A DNA stretch of 64,000 nt, taken from assembly GCF_016879755.1 (NCBI RefSeq), contig NZ_WOFU01000004.1, forward strand, positions 496,001 through 560,000, given 5' to 3'. How positions within the stretch are numbered: position 1 is the first letter of the stretch; the number at the start of each line of letters is the position of its first letter. The translations under genes were made by a program, and so were the position numbers. Below the pieces are notes generated by a model. The model did not search any database. It was not told the origin of the DNA and saw nothing but the letters and a program-made list of their open reading frames with translations. The DNA is from Bacillus sp. B15-48. Lineage in GTDB: Bacteria; Bacillota; Bacilli; Bacillales; Cytobacillaceae. Shown here one piece after another: positions 1 to 8,356 of the stretch.

Positions 1-212
1 CCAACTGTAAAACCTGACCATATCACAGGGATAATAAGATAATATAAAAAATTAATGCTATTTACAAATATTTCTGTGCCAATATCAGATACACTTAATA
101 ACATAAAAATAAGATAGAGTGGTATTAGTAATAATCCGTCAATAATTATTGATCCGATCCTAATCGAATCAAAAACCCTGCTGCTTTGTGTCCAATCATG
201 TTGTTTAATCAA
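1..212 (-). CDS. RDD-family membrane protein, N-terminal part (cut by window edge)
   Basis: A minus-strand reading frame enters from the left edge of the window. Its product contains R-I-G-S-I-I-I-D-G followed by a hydrophobic stretch and, about 40 residues on, IPVIWSGFTVG. This fits the RDD family, small membrane proteins of uncertain role in which an Arg and an Asp are seven residues apart in the first helix. The start is unclear: the only in-frame initiator is a TTG at 212-210, which abuts the AGAAAGG ribosome site. A nearby ATG at 199 is in another frame and soon stops. No function beyond membrane localisation can be given. Confidence 0.5.
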   Translation of the reverse strand, partial: MIKQHDWTQSSRVFDSIRIGSIIIDGLLLIPLYLIFMLLSVSDIGTEIFVNSINFLYYLIIPVIWSGFTV

Positions 213-361
213 CCTTTCTAATAGTATACGTTAATATTTTATTGTTTTTCCATAAAATTGCATACAGGAATAATATGGATTCGTCTTTCTGTTCATTCTA
301 TTCATTCTGCTCATTCTGCCTTTTCATCATCAGAGGTCTTTTGCATCATCTCCCCTAACAT

Positions 362-398
362 AAAAAGAAACTCGTCAAAAATTGACGGGTTTCTTTTT
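362..398 (-). terminator. Rho-independent terminator
   Basis: A long inverted repeat (AAAAAGAAACTCGTCA pairing with TGACGGGTTTCTTTTT, 5-nt loop) ends in runs of A and T on both sides. It lies 25 bp past the stop of the 51-residue gene at 424-579 and would work in both directions. Confidence 0.75.
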
Positions 399-423
399 AT
401 ACGAATTTACTTGTCATTTCGGC

Positions 424-579
424 TTATTCATAAATTTTATCCGCATTTTTGTAGCGCATTTTTTCCGATTGAATCTTTGTGTTGTTTTCCTTCCGTGGCT
501 GATCTGATTCATAAGTTCCAGTTAAAGCTATAGTCTTATTCTCATCACCAGATCGAATGAAACTCGGCCCTTTTTCCAT
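424..579 (-). CDS. Small hydrophilic protein, 51 residues, unknown
   Basis: A short gene with a strong GGAGG ribosome site at 588-592, 8 bases before the ATG, and a terminator straight after its stop. The product starts MEKGPSFIRSGDENKT, is highly charged, has no membrane segment and no motif I recognise. Codon use and signals look genuine, so I call it real; the function is unknown. Confidence 0.65.
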   Translation of the reverse strand: MEKGPSFIRSGDENKTIALTGTYESDQPRKENNTKIQSEKMRYKNADKIYE

Positions 580-975
580 ATGATTAACCTCCAATCTTTA
601 TTTACGTTAACCTTCTTTATAAATTATATTCGTCACAGTGACGCCCCGAAAAATCTTGTTCCACATGTATTTTTCCACAGTCCACAATCTAAAAGGTAGC
701 GTATTTAGATGCTGACTTGTGGCTATTGTATTTTTCTTTTGTAAACAGATCCTCTTGATTTGCCTCGTTGCATTTATCGAAGAGCTTATTTACGTTTTTA
801 AGTTAGGATTTCTCAATTTTGATTGTTATATATCTTTACTAACTTTGATTGAAAATAACTCTAAATATTTATCAAAAATAAGGTAAGAATAAATTTGTAG
901 CAATTTAAAAAGCAATTTCCATATATAAATCATTACTATTTTTAGAAATAGCTTTGAAAGGCGGTCCTTTATATC
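580..975. other. Intergenic region upstream of the MFS gene
   Basis: Contains no gene. It holds the first copy of a direct repeat (631-743, separate entry) and an AT-rich stretch (780-950) that probably carries the promoter of the MFS gene, though no clear -35/-10 pair stands out. Confidence 0.5.
631..743. repeat. Direct repeat, left copy, flanking the MFS gene
   Basis: Begins CGTCACAGTGACGCCCCGAA and continues through ATCTTGTT..CCACA, TTTTCCACAG and GCTGACTTGTGG. The same order of blocks recurs at 2220-2348 on the other side of the MFS gene. The identical start and shared CTGACTTGTGG block show they are copies, diverged in the middle. A shorter piece (CTCCCCGAAAATTCTTGTTTCACA) lies near 16540. 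Confidence 0.7.
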
Positions 976-2214
976 ATGGGTAAAATAAAAGTGAAACTAT
1001 GGACGAACCAATATGTCATTATTATCATATTGTCTTTGGTCATGTTCTGTTCTTTTTATATGATTACAGCAGGTTTCCCAATCTTTGTATCAACGATTAG
1101 TGATAATCCTGCGCTTGCTGGAACGATGACCACGACCTTAATGTTGGCTTCACTAATAACGCGCTTCTTTGCGAGTGTCATTATCCAAAAAGTGAATATG
1201 AAATTACTGCTCATTATTTCCCTTCTCTATTTTTTAGGGACAATCGGCCTTACCTTTTTAAACGACTCGATCGGATTTTTAATATTCATTCGAGCACTAC
1301 AAGGGATTGGATTTTGTATGCTTACGAGTTTAGTCTTTACGATATCAAGCAGTATTGTTCCTAAATCTAGGTTAGGGGAGGGCATTGTTTTTTTTGCCAT
1401 GTCTACAAGCGTTGGGACGACAATTGGACCACTAATCGCCATTTCTTATCTAGCAAATTATTCATTCCATTCGCTGATGATGCTCACTCTCGGTCTAATG
1501 TTTTTTTCGTTTTTATGCAGTTTTTTCACCAAAAGTCCGAGGAAACTCGAAAAGGAACCTACACAGACGACTCCTAAAGAACCTTTTTATAAGTACATGT
1601 TCGATAAACGTGTCCTTCTTCCATGTATTTTGGTCTCCCTCAATTATATGACCATTGCTGGAACGGTCAACTTTATGGGGATGTTTGGAGAAGAGATTCA
1701 TGTTGGCGGAAGCATTTCCCAGTTTTTTATTGCACAAGGAATTGCAATGGTCACCATTCGGTCTTTTTCTGGTAAAATTTTCGATCGTTTCGGTCACAAA
1801 ATTCTTATTATTCCAGCCGCGATTTCAGGAGCAGCAGGTTTGATTCTTTTAGGCTTTTCAACTAGTATGGGGACTGTTTTGGTTTCAGGGGCATTATTCG
1901 GAATCGCTTTTGCTATACTCCATCCAATTATCCAAGCTTGGGCATTAACTCTTGTTCCACCTGAGAAAAAAGCAACAGCCAATTCCATGCTTCTAATTTT
2001 TATCGATTCTGGTTTGGCTATTGGTTCCATTGGTCTAGGTTTCTTAGCGAATTATGTTGGGTACGGCATGACTTTTAGTTATTCTGGAGGACTAATGATT
2101 ATTATTTTGATTTTGTATCTAATTGGGAACAAGGAAACGGTAAAATCAGAAGATAAAAAGAAAAAATCATCGAAAACGAAATTTATCCCAGCATACGAAC
2201 CGGATAGACCATAA
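976..2214 (+). CDS. Major facilitator superfamily transporter (drug/metabolite efflux type)
   Basis: A 412-residue protein of the usual MFS length, with about 12 hydrophobic segments, a charged central loop near residues 190-205 (SPRKLEKEPTQTTPKEP) and the conserved loop-type motif GKIFDRFGHK near residue 270, which matches the G-x-x-x-D-R-x-G-R/H signature of MFS_1 transporters. A basic tail ends the protein. A GAAAGGCGG ribosome site precedes the ATG. No neighbour points to a substrate. The gene stands alone between two direct repeats, which suggests it moved as a unit. DHA1-type efflux is the likeliest role, inferred from family only. Confidence 0.8.
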   Translation: MGKIKVKLWTNQYVIIIILSLVMFCSFYMITAGFPIFVSTISDNPALAGTMTTTLMLASLITRFFASVIIQKVNMKLLLIISLLYFLGTIGLTFLNDSIGFLIFIRALQGIGFCMLTSLVFTISSSIVPKSRLGEGIVFFAMSTSVGTTIGPLIAISYLANYSFHSLMMLTLGLMFFSFLCSFFTKSPRKLEKEPTQTTPKEPFYKYMFDKRVLLPCILVSLNYMTIAGTVNFMGMFGEEIHVGGSISQFFIAQGIAMVTIRSFSGKIFDRFGHKILIIPAAISGAAGLILLGFSTSMGTVLVSGALFGIAFAILHPIIQAWALTLVPPEKKATANSMLLIFIDSGLAIGSIGLGFLANYVGYGMTFSYSGGLMIIILILYLIGNKETVKSEDKKKKSSKTKFIPAYEPDRP

Positions 2215-2219
2215 CAAAT

Positions 2220-2348
2220 CGTCACAGTGACGCCCCGAAAAATCTTGTTTCACAAGGATTGTTCCACAGTTCCACAGTTCGATTTAGGATGAACTAAAAG
2301 CCAGCGCATATAAACGCTGACTTGTGGTTATTTATTTGTTCTTTTGTA
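2220..2348. repeat. Direct repeat, right copy, flanking the MFS gene
   Basis: Starts 5 bases after the MFS stop with the same 20 bases as the left copy at 631. It also carries a small stem (CAGCG..CGCTG near 2312-2330) and ends in CTGACTTGTGGTTATTT. The pair brackets a 1.6-kb unit. Confidence 0.7.
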
Positions 2349-2492
2349 TCTTTATCCATCTCAACTTCTACAAGTTTTCTATTTAAATTTCACTACAATT
2401 TTCAGAGAGAAAATAATAATATAGAAGAGGTGATTAGCTCATTAATATGGGCACCAGCTGGTCTTCCAGCAGTGGAACAATTAATTCATGAA

Positions 2493-2523
2493 AAATAGTC
2501 TTCTCTCCCCAAGAAGACTATTT
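2493..2523 (+). terminator. Perfect 12-bp hairpin, probable terminator
   Basis: AAATAGTCTTCT (2493-2504) and AGAAGACTATTT (2512-2523) pair perfectly around a 7-base loop. It is followed by TTTCCCG rather than a long T run. A short open stretch ending at 2499 (..PAGLPAVEQLIHEK) sits just before it; that stretch has no ATG and is not called as a gene. The rest of 2350-2680 holds nothing else I can name. Confidence 0.55.
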
Positions 2524-2683
2524 CCCGTCAATTCTGCTCCGTTTTTAAAGAATACTTTTATTTCTTATTCCCAAAGAAAAATCTGTTGACACTTAAAGTT
2601 AATTCATGATATTATTAAAAATTTGATATAAAAATATAGGTATGTTAAGGTTAAGAAGGTTACCATATATGGAGGTGGATTAT

Positions 2684-3145
2684 TTGTTTCAAATTGGCGA
2701 AAACATTATTTATCCAATGCACGGAGCAGGTATAATTAAAGCCATAGAAGAAAAGGAAATCTCAGGGGAAAAACAACAGTATTATGTCATAAAAATGTTA
2801 ATCGGTAATATGCAAGTCATGATTCCTACGGGTAAAATATTGAGTTCAAGAATACGCCCTGTTACTGACATAATTGCATTAAAACGCATCATGCACATTT
2901 TTCAGCATGGAGAATCAGATAGATTACTGCCATGGAAACAAAGGTATAAAGTGAACACGGACAAAATAAAAACGGGTAAAATACAAGAATGTGCTGAAGT
3001 TGTACGTGATTTAATGCGTATGAAGAAAGAAAAAGCACTAAATACAAGCGAAAAAAAAATGTTAGATAATGCACATGAATTTTTGATTAGTGAACTGGGA
3101 TTAATTAAAGGCATTACTGAAAATCAAATAAATAGTTTCTGTTAA
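2684..3145 (+). CDS. CarD/CdnL-family transcription regulator
   Basis: The product starts with FQIGENIIYPMHGAGII, the N-terminal Tudor-like fold of CarD/CdnL/TRCF proteins, which binds the RNA polymerase beta subunit. The C-terminal half is helical and basic and is the presumed DNA-binding part. I place the start at the TTG at 2684: a GGAGG ribosome site (2671-2675) lies 8 bases upstream, and family members begin at this point. An upstream ATG at 2642 has no ribosome site. The 153-residue length suits the family (B. subtilis YdeB). It is monocistronic, with an AT-rich promoter region upstream. Confidence 0.9.
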   Translation: MFQIGENIIYPMHGAGIIKAIEEKEISGEKQQYYVIKMLIGNMQVMIPTGKILSSRIRPVTDIIALKRIMHIFQHGESDRLLPWKQRYKVNTDKIKTGKIQECAEVVRDLMRMKKEKALNTSEKKMLDNAHEFLISELGLIKGITENQINSFC

Positions 3146-3510
3146 GGTTGATTTAAGATAATGTTTTAGATCTCCTGAAAATATCCTGAAATTTTTTGGA
3201 ATAGGTTTATTATTATTAAAAGGACATCTTTTCAAAGACATTCAACTTCTTCAACTCACCTTTAGAGCATTAACCACTTTTGTTATTTCTACAATCTAAT
3301 CCAATTTTAATTATTTAAATTTCTTTTACGACCGTTTGAAGTTAGATTAAATAACGCGTTAAAATAGTTACTTGATTTTTGTAATCCTGATTCACACTGG
3401 CACGGACAAGGAGCCGTAAGGATGAAAGAGAGGTAGGGCTTTCATTGTTTTAGGTACACAATATATTATTTAAGTCATTATTTCTAGAAGAAAAATACGG
3501 AGAACATAAA
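3146..3510. other. Intergenic, no gene seen
   Basis: AT-rich sequence between the CarD gene and the cold-shock gene, which converge. No reading frame with a ribosome site, no repeat and no clear structure was found apart from the terminator of the cold-shock gene at 3511. Confidence 0.5.
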
Positions 3511-3538
3511 AAACAGGCCCTATATAAAGAGCCTGTTT
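3511..3538 (-). terminator. Terminator of the cold-shock gene
   Basis: AAACAGGC and GCCTGTTT form the stem. On the minus strand the stem is followed by TTTTTTATG. It lies 18 bp after the stop of the cold-shock gene. Confidence 0.85.
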
Positions 3539-3555
3539 GTATAAACAATTTAAGA

Positions 3556-3759
3556 TTAAGCAGCTTTTTGAACGTTAGCAGCTTGAGCTCCACGAGCACC
3601 TTGCTCGACGTCAAATGTTACTTTTTGACCTTCGTCTAATGATTTGAAGCCTTCACTTTGGATAGCAGAGAAGTGTACGAACACATCGTCTCCATTTTCA
3701 CGTTCGATAAAGCCAAAACCTTTTTCTGCATTAAACCATTTAACTGTACCTTGTTCCAT
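3556..3759 (-). CDS. csp: Cold-shock protein, CspA/CspB family
   Basis: A 67-residue single OB-fold protein with both RNA-binding motifs: RNP1 as KGFGFIE (residues 13-19) and RNP2 as VFVHF (26-30). Cold-shock proteins bind single-stranded RNA and DNA and act as RNA chaperones. An AGGAGG site precedes the ATG and a terminator follows. A long untranslated leader typical of csp genes is possible in 3760-3900. Which of the several Bacillus csp paralogues it is cannot be told from the protein alone. Confidence 0.95.
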   Translation of the reverse strand: MEQGTVKWFNAEKGFGFIERENGDDVFVHFSAIQSEGFKSLDEGQKVTFDVEQGARGAQAANVQKAA

Positions 3760-3974
3760 TTTTGTTGCCTCCTAGTGCGTTCCCACACATTGTATTACTA
3801 CTCTTGCCCAAAGTATCATCAAGACGAAAAGTCCATATTCATACGATCCTTTACACCGAACAAAAATAATTCTTCTTTATCATAGCAGGAAACGGAGAAA
3901 ATTGCAAATTATTGGAATTTAACTATTGCCAGCCTCCTATATAATTAGTTGGCATGCTAGATCAAAGCCTAAAA

Positions 3975-4196
3975 CTAAAAATCCATCCCATTTAACAGTT
4001 CTTTTAGTTGCAATAATTCTTCCTTCGAAAGTGTAACTCCTTTTCCCATCTTTTCATGGGCTTCGTCCCAGTCCCGTAAATCGTACTTGGGAGCACGATC
4101 ATTCCAACTAATTAAATTCAATTCCTTTTTCCAACCTTTTGCCCCTTCAGACACCACTCCAACCGTTTCTACAATTTCGTATTTAAGGTTCGCCAT
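3975..4196 (-). CDS. YdbC-type PC4-like single-stranded DNA-binding protein
   Basis: A 73-residue protein with LKYEIVETVGVVSEGAKGW, NLISWNDRAPKYDLRDW and a C-terminal helix rich in Leu and Glu. This is the YdbC/DUF2128 pattern, a bacterial relative of the eukaryotic PC4 coactivator that binds single-stranded nucleic acid as a dimer. The length is full for the family. A good AAGGAGCAG ribosome site precedes the ATG. It stands alone. Confidence 0.85.
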   Translation of the reverse strand: MANLKYEIVETVGVVSEGAKGWKKELNLISWNDRAPKYDLRDWDEAHEKMGKGVTLSKEELLQLKELLNGMDF

Positions 4197-4453
4197 GTAA
4201 CTGCTCCTTCCATTTTAAAATCTTTATGTTTACTATACCTGTTTTTGCCGAGTTTTAGAAATGAGAGAATTTGAATTTTAGGTTTTTAAAAAAATAAATC
4301 ACTATAAGTAGGAAGCGTCAAATAGGCTCCTCTTAAACAAAAATCTGGGCCTATTTGACGCTGCTAATTCAATTTGCATTATCGGGTTCCAGTGTTTCTT
4401 GCGGAAACAGTGTAAGCCCTTTTATTTACATAATAACTAAAAAAACACTTTTA

Positions 4454-4845
4454 TTAGCCCTTGGAACTAAATAAGATGGCATTTCTTCTCTTAGCCTCCA
4501 AACAAAACTTATGTGCCTGACCTACAAAATCGAGAACCGTTAAACAATCCTTCCCTTCAGCTAACCGCAATCCTCTTCCTAATTGCTGAAGAAAAACCGT
4601 TAAACTTTCTGTTGGTCGCAGAAAAAGAATCGTATTCATTTCTGGAATATCAATTCCCTCATTTTATAAATCAACAACAAAGATAAACTTTATTTCTCCT
4701 TTAACAAGGTGGTCCTGCGCTTCTCTCCTTAGTTTTCCGTCAACATTTCCGTACAAAGCACCAGATGGAATCCCACCTCATTAAAGAAATGATCCCTGTA
4801 CTTTGCATGTTCAATGGAAACACAAAAGCCTAAACCTTTCACTTC
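4454..4845 (-). pseudogene. Remnant of a superfamily II (DEAD/DEAH) helicase, C-terminal half
   Basis: The readable tail (EMNTILFLRPTESLTVFLQQ, then LGRGLRLAEGKDC) carries helicase motif VI (Q-x-x-G-R-G-x-R). Upstream on the minus strand the frame continues as GEIKFIFVVDL, then a TAA at about 4666, then NEGIDIPEMN. Further up, a frameshift joins LRREAQDHLVKGE to GLGFCVSIEHAKY. So one nonsense codon and one frameshift break the gene, and the N-terminal domains are missing. The motifs fit large DUF3427-type helicases. It is clearly non-functional. Confidence 0.8.
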
Positions 4846-4985
4846 TTACTGACCCTGTTGACTGGGGCTCAAGCACCAACTATCGATTTAATACTTGGAG
4901 AATTTAAACGATTAGGGATATTTTTCAGCGATTTTCAGATACTAAAATAGTTAATTCTAAATCAAACTTAAATGAGGAACAGAAC

Positions 4986-6443
4986 ATGAAGATCCCTTTA
5001 AAACAATTAATTCAATCCATCGGCCTGACTTGTTCATCTAATATTGATATCTATGGTTTGGCATTTGATTCTAGAAAGGTAAAAAACGGATTTCTCTTTT
5101 TTGCTATTTCTGGGAATGAATCTGATGGTCATAACTATATTAAATCAGCAATCAGAAATGGAGCTGCTGCCATTGTTGGTGAAAAGGAATTAGATCAGGA
5201 AATATCCATTCCATATTTTCGTGTTGATAACTGTAGAAAATACTTAACGATTTTGGCTAATCAATTTTACGAAATGCCGCATAAAAAACATAAACTTATT
5301 GGTATTACAGGCACTAACGGAAAGACTACAACAGCTTATATGTTGCATCATATTTTGAATCATAACGGGAAAACAGCATCTTTATTAGGAACGGCTGGTT
5401 ATTATTTAAATGGGGAAAAATACGAAGCTAATTTAACCACTCCAGATCCTATATCTTTACAAAAAATGATGTTTGATAGTCATGATGAATTTGTTTTAAT
5501 GGAAGTTTCTTCTCATGGCTTGGATCAACATCGTGTATTTGGACACATGTTTGACTATGCTTTATTTACTAATTTGAGTCACGAACATTTAGATTATCAT
5601 GACAATCTTGAAAATTATTATCAAACAAAGAAAAAATTATTTCGTTGTTTAAAAGAAAACGGCAAAGGAATTATTGGCGCTTACACGAATTGGGGAGAAA
5701 GATTGTATCAAGAGTTAGCGGAAGAGTTAGTGCCAGTTTCCTCATTCGCTAATAAAGGGAAAAATGAGCCAATACAACTAAAGTCTGTTCATCCAGGTCA
5801 TAATACTGCTTTATTAATCAACGATCACGAAAAAGAAGTTCGTTTAAAACTCAAAACACCCGGCTTACATAATGCATTCAATGCTTTCGGCAGCTATATT
5901 TGTTCAAGGGATTTAGGATTTGAACCCGAACAAATTATTGAGGCACTCGAACATTTTGAAGGAGCGCCTGGAAGATTCGATATCATCCACATACCAACTG
6001 GTGCGAAGGCAATTATCGATTATGCACACACATCAGACGGTCTTTCTCACGCCTTAATCACTGCAAGGCAATTTATTAAACACAATCTCTATCATATTTT
6101 TGGTTTCAGAGGAAAACGTGATTTAACTAAAAGAGAAGAGATGGTTCGAATCAGTCAATTTTTAAGTAATCATGTCATCTTAACCCTTGACGATTTAAAT
6201 GGGGTTGATCAAGCTATGATGTTGGATGAACTCTATAAATTAAGCAGACCTTATAAAAATGTAGTTGTAATAGAAGACCGAACAGAAGCGATTGCGTATG
6301 CCTTGCATCAATTAAAAAAAGAAGATGGCTTAATTATCACCGGAAAAGGATATGAAAATTATAAAGAAACATTTTCTATGAAAACAATTTCTGATAAAGA
6401 TACGATTCATAAAATCTTATCGAGTGATTTTGGTGTGAATTGA
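4986..6443 (+). CDS. MurE-like Mur ligase without the DAP-recognition motif
   Basis: A 485-residue, three-domain Mur ligase. The ATP loop GTNGKTTT is at residues 109-116, TTPDP at 151-155, the substrate loop EVSSHGLDQHR at 173-183 and the lysine for carbamylation in YYQTKKKLF (about 211-219). This is MurE, which adds the third amino acid to UDP-MurNAc-Ala-Glu. The place where MurE of diaminopimelate users has DNPR reads DDLN (402-405), and GGDRD is replaced by GKRD. It is not in a division/cell-wall cluster. I infer a paralogue with another amino acid or another substrate; housekeeping MurE must lie elsewhere. A GAGGAAC ribosome site precedes the ATG. Confidence 0.85.
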   Translation: MKIPLKQLIQSIGLTCSSNIDIYGLAFDSRKVKNGFLFFAISGNESDGHNYIKSAIRNGAAAIVGEKELDQEISIPYFRVDNCRKYLTILANQFYEMPHKKHKLIGITGTNGKTTTAYMLHHILNHNGKTASLLGTAGYYLNGEKYEANLTTPDPISLQKMMFDSHDEFVLMEVSSHGLDQHRVFGHMFDYALFTNLSHEHLDYHDNLENYYQTKKKLFRCLKENGKGIIGAYTNWGERLYQELAEELVPVSSFANKGKNEPIQLKSVHPGHNTALLINDHEKEVRLKLKTPGLHNAFNAFGSYICSRDLGFEPEQIIEALEHFEGAPGRFDIIHIPTGAKAIIDYAHTSDGLSHALITARQFIKHNLYHIFGFRGKRDLTKREEMVRISQFLSNHVILTLDDLNGVDQAMMLDELYKLSRPYKNVVVIEDRTEAIAYALHQLKKEDGLIITGKGYENYKETFSMKTISDKDTIHKILSSDFGVN

Positions 6444-6710
6444 TTCATCTAATAAAATGAGGCAGCCCTATAACAAAACCTAATCCAAATAGGTGGCCCC
6501 CCCTGACAGATGAAAATCGAAAGAATAAAAACCGAACAAAAACCGCCCGGTCCTTTTATCAAATGCTATATATTCTAGTTAAATGAACGTTTCGGGAAAA
6601 CCACAAAATGATCACAGGAGGACATGAATGATATTTTCAAAAAAGAAACGTACCACCTACATCGTTCTCTATGATTAATTAACAACTCATTTGATTGTGA
6701 AATGAAGGCT

Positions 6711-6995
6711 TATTATTCCCAGTACTTGGATTAAAAAGGTGGATAGTTCATAGATAGGTTATATTTTTTTGCTAGTACTTGGATTAACCGTGATGTTAAG
6801 ACTGTTTTATTGCTAGTACTTGGATTAAACCGATTTTTGGCCGTTTTTTATTGCTAGTACAGGGATTATATCGACCTTCTGACCTCGTTTTATTGCGAGT
6901 ACTCGGATTAACCCTTCATTTTACAGCGTTTTATTACGAGTACTAGCAATATATCACGGAAATTTGGTGTTTTTTATCCGAGTACTTGGATTAAA
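6711..6995. repeat. Degenerate tandem repeat, period 41-42 bp
   Basis: The block AGTACTTGGATTA (or variants) starts at 6721, 6774, 6815, 6856, 6898, 6939 and 6981. Spacing is 41-42 bp after the first 53-bp step. Most units read TTGCTAGTACTTGGATTA followed by about 20 variable bases ending in GTTTT. The block sits in the 890-bp gap between the MurE-like gene and the acyl-CoA operon. The gap also holds a small hairpin (ACCACAG..CTGTGGT, 7101-7123) and no gene. Confidence 0.8.
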
Positions 6996-7335
6996 AAATG
7001 CGTTACCAGCATTATCGGTTAAAAAGCCTACAAATCTCTTCGGTCAAATGTTCATAAATGGCCTACTCCGAAAAAAATTTTCCGTAAAATGTTAAACGAA
7101 AATACCACAGCACGAATGACTGTGGTAGACCCAAAATTATATACTTTCTTTTCGTTCAAGAAAAACGGTGCATGCTCCCCCGATGCGGTATTGTTTCCCG
7201 CACCGGGTGTCATGCACCAACATTTCTGTGCTGTCCAAGACTCACTTTGAATAATTTGCTAAACCTTTCTCAGTGGGAGTCCCACCCACTATATGATGCT
7301 CCCTTCGTGGCGCACGAACCGTCCACTCTGTATCT

Positions 7336-8142
7336 TTACTTAAAGTTCGGTTTTCGCTTCTCGACTAATGCCGCTACAGCTTCTTTATGATCTTCCAACT
7401 CTGTTACTAGCCCCATTTGTGAGGAGATATAATCAAGAGATGATCTTAAATCCATCTTTTGACTTTGGTAAACAGCACGCTTAATAAACTGAATCGCAGT
7501 TGCCGGTCCGTTTGCGAGCTTTGTTGCATAATCAATGGTAAATTGCTCTAATTCCTCATCGGGAACAACGAAAGTAACAAGCCCATTTTCTTTTGCTTCT
7601 GCTGCTTTTAATACACGTGCTGTCCAAAGCATATCAAGCGCTTGGTCGATGCCGACAAGCTTTGGTAAGTAATAAGCCCCACCGTCTCCTGGGACGATGC
7701 CAACATTAATATAACTTTCGGAAAGCTTCGTTGACTCGCCAGCAATCCGGATATCACACATTAATGCCATATCAAGTCCGGCTCCAAAAGCAAACCCATG
7801 CACTTGAGCAATGACTGGCTTATCAATTTCTTCTAATAAAAGCGGGATGCGCTGGATGCGTTTCCACAACGAATTTTTACGCGCAAGAGCGGTCGATGAT
7901 AGATCTGTTTCACTTTCAAAAAACCCTTTCCCTGCTGCCATCGCTTTCACATCGCCTCCGGCACAAAAGGCTTTTCCGTTCCCTTTCACAATCACAGCAC
8001 GAATTTCATCCGAGTCGCGAACCGTTTCTAATGCCTCAATCCAACTGTAAATCATTTCTTCACTAAAGGCATTCATCTTGTCAGGACGATTGAGTGTGAT
8101 TGTTGCAATCCGATCCTTTACTTCAAATAGTAAATCAGCCAT
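7336..8142 (-). CDS. Enoyl-CoA hydratase/isomerase family protein
   Basis: A 268-residue crotonase-fold protein. GKAFCAGGDVKAM and HGFAFGAGLDMALMCD form the oxyanion hole and CoA-binding region, and GIVPGDGGAYYLPKLVG follows at the usual place. The family adds water to, or isomerises, enoyl-CoA thioesters in the cytoplasm. It is the last gene of a minus-strand acyl-CoA operon, 178 bp after the dehydrogenase pair; a small inverted-repeat element sits in that gap. A GGGGG ribosome site lies 8 bases before the ATG. The substrate is not readable. Confidence 0.88.
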   Translation of the reverse strand: MADLLFEVKDRIATITLNRPDKMNAFSEEMIYSWIEALETVRDSDEIRAVIVKGNGKAFCAGGDVKAMAAGKGFFESETDLSSTALARKNSLWKRIQRIPLLLEEIDKPVIAQVHGFAFGAGLDMALMCDIRIAGESTKLSESYINVGIVPGDGGAYYLPKLVGIDQALDMLWTARVLKAAEAKENGLVTFVVPDEELEQFTIDYATKLANGPATAIQFIKRAVYQSQKMDLRSSLDYISSQMGLVTELEDHKEAVAALVEKRKPNFK

Positions 8143-8254
8143 TTTTATATCCCCCTTATCGTTGTAAAACCTGCTTCGTATTTGCGCCCGATTTTTTTCG
8201 AACGAGCTCGAAAAATTACATTTTTTTAAAAAATCGTGGCATCCGCCGGAGGCT

Positions 8255-8356
8255 TTAACTTCATTCAGCCTGGGTTTAAACCCCCACTGAATGATAAAAG
8301 CTTGGCATTCATCTTTCCACTTATCGAACTGAAAGACTTCTGCTGAATGAAGTTAA
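8255..8356. mobile_element. 102-bp element with 15-bp perfect terminal inverted repeats
   Basis: TTAACTTCATTCAGC (8255-8269) and GCTGAATGAAGTTAA (8342-8356) are perfect inverted repeats. Between them lies a GGGTTTAAACCC palindrome. The element overlaps the end of the acyl-CoA dehydrogenase gene and supplies its last residues (LTSFSRSLSVR). The AGTGGGGGTTT block inside is shared with an element near 29737. It looks like a MITE-type insertion. Confidence 0.6.

Noticed and set aside
258-533. Plus-strand frame of 91 codons.
   Set aside because: It lies opposite the well-supported 51-residue gene (424-579) and its terminator; codon pattern is poor.
6711-6995. Possible CRISPR array (regular repeats at 41-42 bp).
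   Set aside because: Repeats are short and degenerate, the spacer parts are similar to each other, and no cas gene is present.
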